Positions 18,015 to 26,299 of a stretch of 64,000 nt of DNA are shown piece after piece. A program made the translations under genes and the position numbers. Origin of the DNA: Neisseria weixii (GTDB taxonomy: Bacteria; Pseudomonadota; Gammaproteobacteria; Burkholderiales; Neisseriaceae); the NCBI RefSeq assembly GCF_002327085.1, contig NZ_CP023429.1, positions 2,222,383-2,286,382 of the forward strand, given 5' to 3'. The notes below the pieces were generated by a model, which saw nothing but the letters and a program-made list of their open reading frames with translations, had not been told where the DNA came from and ran no database searches. Each line of letters starts with the position of its first letter. Position 1 is the first letter of the stretch.

Positions 18015-18386
18015 ATGAATAAAACCAAATCTTTGATGTTGACCGGTATTTTGGCTCTGTTTTCCGCCAGCGCCTTTGCCGCACCTGTGCCGTCTGAAAT
18101 CTACAAACCGGCCGGCGCAAAAACCATCAAAGCCGACCGCCAAGGCAATGGCGAATTTGAATACGAAGCCGAGCTGTCTTCACAGAATACGTCGATTCCT
18201 GCATTGGCTAAAAAAGTGATTGCCCATGCTGAAGACAAAGGCTTCAAAGTGGTCGAATCTGAAATCAAACGTGACGATGCGGATTTGAAATTCAAACGCG
18301 GTAACCAAGAATTGGACGTATCGATTGAAGATAAAGACCATGGCCGTATCGAATACAAAGCCGATTTGGACTTGAATAAAAACTGA
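18015..18386 (+). CDS. Small secreted protein of unknown function
   Basis: 123 residues beginning MNKTKSLMLTGILALFSASA with a clear Sec signal peptide, probable cleavage after AFA (residues 21-23). The mature part is about 100 residues, rich in Lys, Glu and Asp, with no cysteine, no lipobox and no transmembrane segment, so a periplasmic or secreted soluble protein is expected. The middle reads SIPALAKKVIAHAEDKGFKV and the end is a run of charged beta-like strands. AAAGGA lies 11 bases before the start. A core DUS (GCCGTCTGAA) is coded near 18091 as PSE. I do not recognise the family. It is a single-gene unit with its own terminator. Confidence 0.8.
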   Translation: MNKTKSLMLTGILALFSASAFAAPVPSEIYKPAGAKTIKADRQGNGEFEYEAELSSQNTSIPALAKKVIAHAEDKGFKVVESEIKRDDADLKFKRGNQELDVSIEDKDHGRIEYKADLDLNKN

Positions 18387-18426
18387 TTAATAAAAACTGA
18401 TTGGATTTAATCCGCTTGAAAGACAA

Positions 18427-18462
18427 AAGGCCGTCTGAACAACAGACGGCCTTCTTTTTTTA
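18427..18462 (+). terminator. DUS-pair terminator with T-tract
   Basis: AAGGCCGTCTG and its complement CAGACGGCCTT around a 4-base loop, then TCTTTTTTTAAT. The T-run makes this one of the clearest intrinsic terminators of the window; it ends the small secreted protein gene. Confidence 0.85.
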
Positions 18463-18485
18463 ATGTTTCGGTTTTATGTTTTGAC

Positions 18486-18591
18486 TAGAGCGGATTAGCT
18501 TAACTTTCGCTACGGCGTTGCTGCACCTTGCCGTACTACTTGTACTGTCTGCGGCTTGCTGCCTGGTATCGAAGTAATTAAATCCGCTATA
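18486..18591. repeat. Correia repeat enclosed element (CREE), short form
   Basis: 106 bp with ends TAGAGCGGATTAGCTTAACT and its partner AAGTAATTAAATCCGCTATA, and the interior CTACGGCGTTGCTGCACCTT, GCCGTACTACTTGTACTGTC typical of neisserial Correia elements. It lacks the extra central segment of the 150-bp form. It is almost identical to 36869-36974. Such elements are known MITE-like sequences that insert at TA. Confidence 0.88.
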
Positions 18592-18641
18592 GATTAAAAA
18601 GCCGTGGACTGCAACGTTTCAGGCGGCCTTTACGATGAGAT

Positions 18642-19829
18642 TTACAACGTGCCGTAAGAGTGTAATCCGCTCAAGAACATGTTCACGCCGATAAAGGCAA
18701 AGGCGGTCACAAACAAGCCGATAATCGCCCACCATGCCAATACGCGGCCTCGCCAACCAGCCACCAAGCGCAAATGCAGCCAAACCGCGTAGTTCAACCA
18801 CACAATAAACGCCCATGTCTCTTTCGGATCCCAGCTCCAGTAGCGGCCCCATGCATCCGCCGCCCACAAGGCACCAAGAATGGTGGCAATGGTGAAAAAC
18901 AGGAAACCGACGGCAATCGCCTTATACATCACTTCTTCAATCACTTGCGAAGCAGGCAGCCATGATTTTTTGCCTTTCCCTCCGCTGCGCAACGCCCACA
19001 GTTCCGCCACACCCAGCATCGCGGAGATACAGAATGCGCCGTAACCGATAAAGTTGGCCGGAACGTGAATTTTCATCCACCAAGACTGCAAAGCCGGAAC
19101 CAAAGGCTGAATGGTGTGCGCTTCACGCGAAATGCTGTACCACAACACAAAACACACCACTACCGCCATAAAGGTATAGACGAATCCGCCCAGCTTCTGC
19201 AGGGCAAAACGGCCTTCGTAATACACATACATCAGCCCGGTAATCACCAAGAACAAAATAAACACCTCATAAAGGTTGGAAACCGGAATATGCCCGGCAT
19301 CAGGACGCAGCAAATAGCTTTCATGCCAACGCACAAGCAAACCGGTAAAGCCTGCAACCGCAGAAATCCAGCCGAATACCGTACCCATACCGAGCAAGGT
19401 ATTGGTTTCCTGATGTCGGCGGTTGGCAATAATCGTACCGGCAATGTAGGCAAACAACGCAAAAAACACAAACGCGCATTGCCACATAATCGCCAATTGG
19501 CTGCTCAGGAAATATTTCAGCAAGAAGCCGTCCGAATGCTTGATGTCGCCCGCGTACAAATTCACCGCTGCATAAGCCAAAGCGAGGCACAGCACGATAT
19601 ACCAGCGCATCGGTTTGAAAAACCAGCCCAGGAAAACGGCAATGCCTGCGCTTGTCCACAAAATCACCATTTCGTAAATATCCATGTGGTGACCGACGTG
19701 GGTTTGCGCAAAATAAGCAATGGCGGCAATGGCTAAAGCAAAGCTCCAATCCAAGGCATTCAGACTGCGCATAAATGATTTGTGTGTTAAAAGCTCATGC
19801 TCGGGCACGGCTTTATTTTGTGTGGTCAT
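18642..19829 (-). CDS. ccsA: Cytochrome c maturation protein CcsA (System II haem handler)
   Basis: 395-residue polytopic membrane protein of the CcmF/CcsA (haem-handling) superfamily. The tryptophan-rich WWD signature is present as WGRYWSWDPKETWAFIVW, with conserved membrane histidines nearby. Together with ResB it forms the System II synthetase that exports haem and attaches it to CXXCH motifs in apocytochromes. Its start (19829) overlaps the end of resB by 17 bp, so the two are translationally coupled. Some databases name this protein CcsB, so nomenclature varies. Confidence 0.92.
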   Translation of the reverse strand: MTTQNKAVPEHELLTHKSFMRSLNALDWSFALAIAAIAYFAQTHVGHHMDIYEMVILWTSAGIAVFLGWFFKPMRWYIVLCLALAYAAVNLYAGDIKHSDGFLLKYFLSSQLAIMWQCAFVFFALFAYIAGTIIANRRHQETNTLLGMGTVFGWISAVAGFTGLLVRWHESYLLRPDAGHIPVSNLYEVFILFLVITGLMYVYYEGRFALQKLGGFVYTFMAVVVCFVLWYSISREAHTIQPLVPALQSWWMKIHVPANFIGYGAFCISAMLGVAELWALRSGGKGKKSWLPASQVIEEVMYKAIAVGFLFFTIATILGALWAADAWGRYWSWDPKETWAFIVWLNYAVWLHLRLVAGWRGRVLAWWAIIGLFVTAFAFIGVNMFLSGLHSYGTL

Positions 19830-21840
19830 GGTTTAAATCCTTCGCCAGCTGTTGCAAACGCTGGGTGTGTTGCGGAAATTCTTTTTGTAAATCGCGCTCG
19901 TTGCGGCTGGACGACATGGCAAAGCGGATGCGGCCGTCTGAAAACAGCAGCCATGCGCGTTTTTCACGGATATAGAACATGAAAATCGTGCCCAACACCA
20001 GCAAAACCGAGCCCAAATACACCAATGATGCACCCGGTGAACGCGTCATCTGCAAGCCTGATGATCGCACTTCGGTATAGCTGTCCAGTTGCAGCAGCAT
20101 CGGTGCCGGATATTCGGTCAGGCCGGTGTAGGCATCCATGCTGTGCAGCACAAAACGATTACGATCATCATCTTGCGGCCAAGCGGGTAAATGATATTTT
20201 TTCAGGGTTTCATCGACTGCGGCATTCATCACGCCAAACAGCATTTGATAAAAATAGCCCTGCATTTTTTCCTGCTGCTCTTTTGGAATATTTTTCGTCA
20301 CAAACTCATCCAAGGCCAAATAGCCGCCTTGCGCGAAAATACTCAAAGTATTGGTCGCTGCCTGTTTGAACTGCTCACTGATTTCAGGCGGCGCACCAAG
20401 TGTAGCCTGTTGCACCACTTTATTGCGTGCGCCTTCGTCTTTCAGCAATTCGCGCAAAGCCATAAAGGTATCGATTTTACCGCTTTTATCCATCGGGATA
20501 CGCAGCCAGCGGTATTGTTGCGCCAAGCCTGCACGTGTGCCGGTAATGAAGAAATAGTCTTCTTCCTGCTTAATCGGCAGCATGTAGTTTTTGTATTCCA
20601 CGGCCTGCCCGGCGCTGTCGCGCAAGCGGTAGATAATCGACGGGCCGATGTTGGTGAATTTTTTGTTTTCCTGAGACACGGCACGCACATCGTTAATCGC
20701 GCCCTGCAAACCGGCATCCGCTTTTTCAGACGGCTTGCTCATGTCTTCAACGTTCATCGCCGTAAACTGATCGAATTCCAAGCGGTATGAGGTATCGCCG
20801 ATGTTAAACGGAAAATCACGCATAGACGTGGCTTTCAGCTCAATCGATTGACGGCTCGGGTCGCTCAAACTCCACGCTTTGAATTTCAAATCCGAACCGC
20901 CGTCGGAAAAGCTGGCTTGGTAAATAGTGATACCATGCAAAGTCAGCGGATGGTTCACACGGATGGTTTGTTCGATTTTCTCACCGGTGGCTTTGTCGGT
21001 AACTTCCAAATCACTCGCAAAATCTTTCGGCATGCCGGTATCGTAGAAATCGATGTGGAATTTTTTCAGCTTCACTTCAAACGGCAAATCCTGCACCAGC
21101 ATACCGTTGTCGGCATTGACAAACACCACGTCGGCACTCTGCCCTTCGTTGATATTGACATTGCCGCGGAAAGACGGATTGGCCTTACCCAACACGCTTT
21201 CAGGCTTGAAGTCTTTGGCATACATAGCGTTGTTGTCCGGCACAATGCGGCCGGTGAGCATACCTACTTTAAGCAATAAATTACTGTCAATCAAGCCACC
21301 GATACAGATCACAATCAGCGCAATATGGGCGAAAATATAACCCCATTTATTCATCGCGCCTTTTTTGGCGGCCACCAAAACCGAACCGTCATCACGCTGC
21401 ACGGTTTTGGTGGAAAACCCCTGCACTTCCAAATAACGCTGCGCCACTTCCGGTGAAAGCTTCTGCGGCAGCTCAGTAGAGTGGCGCATAGCCGCCAGTG
21501 ATTTTTCTTTGGCATTTTCACGGAAGGATTTAATCTCTCGTAAAAACGGCGGTACATTGCGAATCAGACACAAGCTGGTCGAAATCACCAAAAACAACAT
21601 GATGATGACAAACCAAACCGACGCATACACATCGTACAGACCCAAGAAAGCGAAAATTTGCGACCAAAACGGGCCGAATTTCACCACATAGTTCACTTGC
21701 GGCTGATTCTGCTGCAATACCGTACCGATAATCGAAGCCACACCCAACAAGCTCAACAGGGCAACGGCAAAGCGCATGGAGCTTAAAAAAGCAAACCATG
21801 GCCGGCGGATAAACGGAACGGGTTTGGAAGTAGTGCTCAT
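19813..21840 (-). CDS. resB: Cytochrome c maturation protein ResB (Ccs1)
   Basis: 675-residue membrane protein with three N-terminal transmembrane helices (RFAVALLSLLGVASIIGTVL, SVWFVIIMLFLVISTSLCL, WGYIFAHIALIVICIGGLI), a large periplasmic domain of about 400 residues and a last helix near the C-terminus (LVYLGSVLLVLGTIFMFYI). This is the ResB/Ccs1 layout; it partners CcsA in System II cytochrome c biogenesis. It lies upstream of ccsA on the same strand and downstream of cytochrome c4, separated from the latter by a terminator. No frameshift. Confidence 0.92.
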   Translation of the reverse strand: MSTTSKPVPFIRRPWFAFLSSMRFAVALLSLLGVASIIGTVLQQNQPQVNYVVKFGPFWSQIFAFLGLYDVYASVWFVIIMLFLVISTSLCLIRNVPPFLREIKSFRENAKEKSLAAMRHSTELPQKLSPEVAQRYLEVQGFSTKTVQRDDGSVLVAAKKGAMNKWGYIFAHIALIVICIGGLIDSNLLLKVGMLTGRIVPDNNAMYAKDFKPESVLGKANPSFRGNVNINEGQSADVVFVNADNGMLVQDLPFEVKLKKFHIDFYDTGMPKDFASDLEVTDKATGEKIEQTIRVNHPLTLHGITIYQASFSDGGSDLKFKAWSLSDPSRQSIELKATSMRDFPFNIGDTSYRLEFDQFTAMNVEDMSKPSEKADAGLQGAINDVRAVSQENKKFTNIGPSIIYRLRDSAGQAVEYKNYMLPIKQEEDYFFITGTRAGLAQQYRWLRIPMDKSGKIDTFMALRELLKDEGARNKVVQQATLGAPPEISEQFKQAATNTLSIFAQGGYLALDEFVTKNIPKEQQEKMQGYFYQMLFGVMNAAVDETLKKYHLPAWPQDDDRNRFVLHSMDAYTGLTEYPAPMLLQLDSYTEVRSSGLQMTRSPGASLVYLGSVLLVLGTIFMFYIREKRAWLLFSDGRIRFAMSSSRNERDLQKEFPQHTQRLQQLAKDLNHDHTK

Positions 21841-21949
21841 AAAATGTAGATTCTATACAACAACTTTAAAAATACCATACAAACCATCTGATTCAATTAA
21901 TCAGAAAATATCAATAATTATTTTAAATGATTTATTACCGTATGTGCTT

Positions 21950-21985
21950 AAGGCCGTCTGAAATCAAATCCTTTCAGACGGCCTT
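21950..21985 (-). terminator. DUS-pair terminator after cytochrome c4
   Basis: AAGGCCGTCTGAAA and its complement around an 8-base loop, between the cytochrome c4 stop and the resB start. Confidence 0.75.
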
Positions 21986-22011
21986 ATTATGCAACTGGTT
22001 AATCGTGAAGA

Positions 22012-22635
22012 TTAATGCAGACCTTGAATGAAGTTACCTACTGCTTCTAATTCTTCGGCCGACATGCGTTTGGCAATATCCTGCATCATGGCGTTTTCAC
22101 GCTGACCGGTTTGGTAAGCCTGCATTTGTGCCACGATATAGGCTTTGTGCTGACCGCCAATACGCGGATAGGCAATAATGTCAGCGCCACCCCCCAGCAT
22201 ACCTGCACCACTTGGTCCATGGCATGACATACAGGCCGGTACTTTCTTATCCGCAATACCGCCACGGAAAATTTTCGCACCCAATTCCGCATTTTCTTTC
22301 GGATTGGTTTCACCCGGTTTGGCTTGCTGTTTGGCATAGAAAGCAGACACATCGCGGATGTCTTGTTCAGACAAACCCATTACTAAAGGCTTCATCGCCG
22401 CAGCAGAGCCGTGGGTACGTTTGCCTTCTTTAATGTCCATCGTTTGTTGGAAAATATAAGCCTCGTGTTGGGCAGATACTTTCGGATACATGGCAATACC
22501 GCTGTTACCGTCGGCAGCATGACATGCCGCACAAACGTTGTTTGCAATTTCTTTGCCTTTTGCCACATCGGCTTTGGGTGCAGCAGTTACCGCACCTGCC
22601 GCCAGGGCTAAAGCCAATAAAGTGAATCGTTTCAT
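22012..22635 (-). CDS. Dihaem cytochrome c4
   Basis: 207-residue periplasmic cytochrome with a signal peptide (MKRFTLLALALAAGAVTAAP) and two class I c-type domains, each with a CXXCH haem site: CAACH near residue 35 and CMSCH near residue 136. The Met ligands are likely in SGIAMYP / AMKPLVMGL and NAMMQDIAKRM. A strong AGGAG lies 7 bases before the start. Cytochrome c4 passes electrons from the bc1 complex to terminal oxidases in Neisseria. Its haem would be attached by the ResB/CcsA pair encoded just downstream. Confidence 0.92.
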   Translation of the reverse strand: MKRFTLLALALAAGAVTAAPKADVAKGKEIANNVCAACHAADGNSGIAMYPKVSAQHEAYIFQQTMDIKEGKRTHGSAAAMKPLVMGLSEQDIRDVSAFYAKQQAKPGETNPKENAELGAKIFRGGIADKKVPACMSCHGPSGAGMLGGGADIIAYPRIGGQHKAYIVAQMQAYQTGQRENAMMQDIAKRMSAEELEAVGNFIQGLH

Positions 22636-22774
22636 GGAGTGCTCCTGATTACAGCATTGCGTAGCGAAACAATGCCTTTTTTATACTCATAATACCGGAT
22701 ATATTTTTACCGGATTCAAACCGATGATTCTATAAACATGGTATTCTATACTAAATTTACATTAAATTACTACT

Positions 22775-23407
22775 ATGAATCTCTTCCAAAACGCAAAATT
22801 CTTCACCACTATTAACCATTTAAAAGATTTGCCCGACACACCGGCCGAAATCGCCTTTGTCGGACGCAGTAATGCGGGCAAATCCAGCGCGATTAACACG
22901 CTCACCAATCATGTGCGCTTGGCTTACGTTTCCAAAACCCCCGGCCGCACGCAACACATCAATTTCTTCGAACTGGCCAACGGTAATTTTATGGTTGACC
23001 TGCCCGGCTACGGTTATGCACAAGTGCCGGAAGCCATCCGTGCACACTGGGTCAAACTCTTGGGCGACTATTTACAGACACGCCGCCAACTCATTGGATT
23101 GGTGCTGATTATGGACACCCGACACCCGTTAAAAGCCCTGGATATCCAAATGTTGGACTTTTTCCATATTACCGGCCGGCCGGTGCATATTCTGTTGTCA
23201 AAAGCCGACAAACTTTCCAAAAATGACCAAATCAAAACACTGAGCGAAGTGAAAAAATCACTCAAACCTTACATGGAACGCCAACACATCAGCATTCAAT
23301 TATTCTCCAGTTTGAAAAAACAAGGCATTGAGGAAGTGAATAAAGTCGTCGGCGAATGGTTTGCCCGCCATCATGAAGAAATCGCCGGTATGCAACCCAA
23401 CGATTGA
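22775..23407 (+). CDS. ysxC: Ribosome biogenesis GTPase YsxC/EngB
   Basis: 210-residue TRAFAC-class GTPase needed for 50S subunit assembly. G1 is [10 protein letters not shown]3 is DLPGYGYA, G4 is LSKADKLS and G2/switch I contains [10 protein letters not shown], all diagnostic of the YihA/EngB group. It is divergent from cytochrome c4, with a shared 140-bp promoter region. Downstream, within 60 bp, is a stray IS end (23468-23508). Confidence 0.95.
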   Translation: MNLFQNAKFFTTINHLKDLPDTPAEIAFVGRSNAGKSSAINTLTNHVRLAYVSKTPGRTQHINFFELANGNFMVDLPGYGYAQVPEAIRAHWVKLLGDYLQTRRQLIGLVLIMDTRHPLKALDIQMLDFFHITGRPVHILLSKADKLSKNDQIKTLSEVKKSLKPYMERQHISIQLFSSLKKQGIEEVNKVVGEWFARHHEEIAGMQPND

Positions 23408-23467
23408 GACATTGTAACCGAGCGCAGCCCATGCGGTATTGATAAACCGCAAATCACAACCAAAAAT

Positions 23468-23508
23468 TGAACTGCGTCCCAAATACTTGGACAAGTTGAG
23501 AATCTTTC
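23468..23508. repeat. Solo end of an IS150-group element
   Basis: TGAACTGCGTCCCAAATACT followed by TGGACAAGTTGAGAATCTTT closely matches the complement of the right end of the IS3 element at 6842 (TGAACCGTCCCCCAATACTT...). No transposase remains next to it, so it is either a remnant or a one-ended product. It runs into a DUS at 23505-23515. Confidence 0.7.
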
Positions 23509-23533
23509 AGACGGCATGCAAAGTTTGTCCTAT

Positions 23534-24325
23534 TCAATGCCAAATCACCGAGGTCATGCTCAATGACCTGCCGACAATGTCATCATTAAACAGCATTGCT
23601 TTGCCACCATCGGCCGCGCCGATTGCATACAGCAGCGGCCAGTAATGGCCGGGCGACGGTGCGGCAAGCTGCATTTCGGGCGGATAGGCGGATTCATTGG
23701 TCAGCGTGGCGGTGTCGTTTTCCCGCACACGCGCGTTAACCCAATCTTTGATGCTAACCGCCCAATCATACGGCGGCACCGGCTGCGTGCGGCTGCTTGG
23801 CTGGCATCAGGCGCAAGTTGTGCACAATGTTGCCGCTGGCCACAACCAACACACCCTGTTTGCGCAAAACTGACAGCTTTTGCCCCAATGCAAAATGGCC
23901 GGCAAAATCAAGATGCATATTCAGGCTCAATTGCACCACGGGAATATCGGCCTTGGGAAACAGATGGCACAGTACGCCCCAAGTGCCGTGATCCAAGCCC
24001 CAATGCTCATCAGCAACCACATTCTCCTCAGCCAAAGCGGCACGCACTTTTTCTACCGTTTCCCTACTGCCTGCCGCCGGATACTGCATGTCAAACAAGG
24101 CTTGCGGAAAGCCGCCGAAATCGTGAATGGTGCGCGGTTGTTCCATTGCGGTAATCGCTGTGCCATCGGTACACCAATGGGCAGAAACGGCCAAAACAGC
24201 CTTGATTTCATCGCCGTATTGCTGTTTTACTTTTCACCCAGCGTCGCCCACGCTTGCGAATACGGCGTGTTTTCAATGGCATTCATCGGGCTGCCGTGAC
24301 CTAAAAATAAAACCGGTAATCTCAT
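23534..24325 (-). CDS. LigB/DODA-type extradiol ring-cleavage dioxygenase (two frameshifts)
   Basis: Reading from ATG at 24325: MRLPVLFLGHGSPMNAIENT, then a break near 24230, then KAVLAVSAHWCTDGTAI, DEHWGLDHGTWGVLCHLFP and VVASGNIVHNLRLM, a second break near 23770, and PPYDWAVSIKDWVNARV to PSPGHYWPLLYAIGA at the end. The conserved histidines of the family (GHGSP, SAHW, LDHGTW, NIVHNL) are all there. The protein resembles YgiD, a 4,5-DOPA dioxygenase-like enzyme of about 262 residues; the repaired length is 263. The first break is a missing base, the second an extra base (or two missing), so the total length stays a multiple of three. Physiological substrate unknown. Confidence 0.8.
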
Positions 24326-24426
24326 GGGATAGGCTCAATCAAGTTTAGATGAAGATAATATAATGTTTGCCTATTTGTTTATCAATAATGATTGAATTAA
24401 TGCTATTTTTCTTTTAAAGAAATAAA

Positions 24427-24454
24427 AGGCTGTCTGAAATATTTCAGACGGCCT
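24427..24454 (-). terminator. DUS-pair terminator with one mutated arm
   Basis: AAGGCTGTCTGAAATATTTCAGACGGCCTT: a 12-bp stem with a G-T mismatch because the left arm reads GGCTGTCTGAA. It ends the NRAMP-like gene. Confidence 0.7.
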
Positions 24455-24472
24455 TTGTATCATTCAATCAAC

Positions 24473-25738
24473 TTAAGCTAAGAATCCACCCAAATTGAGC
24501 AGGAACAACACGGCAAAACCCACCAAGTAAATCAAACCGGCAACCGCCAAGGCTTCCATGCCTTTGGAGAGTTTGTGTTTTTTGTCGGCTTTGACCAGGC
24601 GGTAGTTCAACCATGCGAACACGGGCGCGGCCAAGAAAGCGGAAATCATGGCGAATTTCAGCAATTCCGCCATCGCGCTGTTGAACCACAAAATCAGCGC
24701 CAATCCGGTGCCGGCGACCCACAGATACCAGCCGAACAATTCGCCTTTGCGCACGCTTTCTTTGTGGCGGATCAGGCGCACCGATTCGGACATGGCGCGC
24801 GCGTAACCGTCAATCACGGTGATGGTAGTGCCGTACATACAGGCAAACGCAATGAACGCCACCAGCGGATGCGCCCATTCGCCGATGGTCACGGCATACA
24901 TATTGATCAACTGGCCGATGTATTTGCCGCCGGCCATTTGCACGGCTTCTCCGTTGCCGTATTGCACATACGCACCCAACACCAGAAACACCACCGCCAG
25001 CGCCGCACTGGTATAGAAGCCGACGTTGAAGTCGAAAATGCCGTCGCGGTAGCTGGAAGGTTCGATTTTTTGTTTTTCCGTTACCCATAACGAGTTAATC
25101 GCGGAAATCTCAATCGGCGCCGGCATCCAGCCCATCAAGGCGATGATGAAACCCAAACCTGCGAGCGTCCACGGAGTCGGCTCAATAAAGTCAGGCTGCA
25201 TCTGCATGCCGCGCGACATGGCAATACCGGCCGCAATGACGGTGGCCACCGCTAAGCTGGCGACAATCGCTTTGGATACGCGGTCAAGCGCACGGTATTG
25301 GCCGCTCACCAAAATCAGCAGGCAGGAAAGCATAATCAAGGCAGCAATCACGCCCGTTTCCAAACCGAGGTTCGGCAAAGCCATTTTGATAATTGCCGCC
25401 GTCACCACTGCTACCGCTCCGGTGCTGATGGTTGCGGAAACGAAACACAGCAGCGCAAATACCCATAAATAAAAGCGGCTTTTCTCGGCATAGCCCTGCA
25501 CCAAGCTCTTGCCTGTGTCCATGGTGTAGTGTGCGCTGAAACGGAAAAACGGATATTTCAGCAAGTTGGTCAAGATGATGATTAAGGCCAACTGCCAGCC
25601 ATACAACGCCCCGGCCTGTGTGGACGCAATCAAATGCGAACCGCCGATGGCTGCCGAAGCCATCATGATACCCGGCCCCAACGCGCTCATGCGGCTTTGC
25701 CAGGTTGATGTCGAAGTGTGTGTTTGATTTTGTGCCAT
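24473..25738 (-). CDS. NRAMP-family transporter lacking canonical metal-site residues
   Basis: 421-residue membrane protein (start MAQNQTHTS at 25738; an ATG at 25759 would add seven residues) with about 11 transmembrane helices. The first helix, LGPGIMMASAAIGGSHLIAS, aligns with the start of NRAMP proteins, but the DPGN metal-binding motif is replaced by GGSH, and the TM6 MPH motif by MPA (LMGWMPAPIEIS). It belongs to the NRAMP superfamily, but the substrate is probably not handled like Mn2+/Fe2+ in MntH. No metal-regulator operator was recognised upstream. It is a single-gene unit. Confidence 0.8.
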   Translation of the reverse strand: MAQNQTHTSTSTWQSRMSALGPGIMMASAAIGGSHLIASTQAGALYGWQLALIIILTNLLKYPFFRFSAHYTMDTGKSLVQGYAEKSRFYLWVFALLCFVSATISTGAVAVVTAAIIKMALPNLGLETGVIAALIMLSCLLILVSGQYRALDRVSKAIVASLAVATVIAAGIAMSRGMQMQPDFIEPTPWTLAGLGFIIALMGWMPAPIEISAINSLWVTEKQKIEPSSYRDGIFDFNVGFYTSAALAVVFLVLGAYVQYGNGEAVQMAGGKYIGQLINMYAVTIGEWAHPLVAFIAFACMYGTTITVIDGYARAMSESVRLIRHKESVRKGELFGWYLWVAGTGLALILWFNSAMAELLKFAMISAFLAAPVFAWLNYRLVKADKKHKLSKGMEALAVAGLIYLVGFAVLFLLNLGGFLA

Positions 25739-25963
25739 TTTGTTACCCGTCTTTTTCATACGGCCTGTTTAAAATTACGAAAAATTGGATTTTATCGTAA
25801 ATTTAAACTTCGATTTTTTGATTTATTGGTATTTAATGCCAAATAAAAATCAGAAACTTTTAAGCAAATTGTAAAGTTTCATGAATATTCGCAAACTATG
25901 CCAAAAAGCTGTCGCAAAACAGCCTAGTATCGCTTTTATCATTTATCCAAAGCGCAAAAGCAG

Positions 25964-26016
25964 AAAGGCCGTCTGAAATGTGTTTTATCCAATCAAACAC
26001 ATTTCAGACGGCCTTT
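25964..26016 (-). terminator. DUS-pair terminator after the small lipoprotein gene
   Basis: AAAGGCCGTCTGAAATGTGT and its complement form a stem of about 22 bp around a 9-base loop. Confidence 0.75.
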
Positions 26017-26027
26017 AAAATCATTCC

Positions 26028-26159
26028 TTACCAGCGAAAAGACTGCGTTACCCCGCCGGCCGCACCATTATTGGACGCACCAAAAAAGCCGCCGGTGCGC
26101 GGTTGGCTGCACGCGGACAGTACAAAAGCCAACGCGATTACGGTCATCATTTTTTTCAT
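26028..26159 (-). CDS. Small lipoprotein, 43 residues
   Basis: MKKMMTVIALAFVLSACSQP is a textbook lipoprotein signal with lipobox LSAC (Cys17). The mature peptide of 27 residues is Gly/Ser/Asn-rich (TGGFFGASNNGAAGGVTQSF) and ends RW. It has its own DUS-pair terminator. Length and composition recall entericidin-like or LPS-associated small lipoproteins, but no specific family is recognised. The longer frame upstream (to 26210) lacks signal-peptide features before this Met. Confidence 0.65.
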   Translation of the reverse strand: MKKMMTVIALAFVLSACSQPRTGGFFGASNNGAAGGVTQSFRW

Positions 26160-26299
26160 AAGAATCTGTATTCCGATCAAAATTTTATTGCGCAAAGCCA
26201 TTATATCCAACGAAATTTAACATTGTCACATAACTGTCACAAAACCACGCTAAAGTAGCAGAAATTTCACAGCTTCCAAACTTATTATAAGGAAAAATC

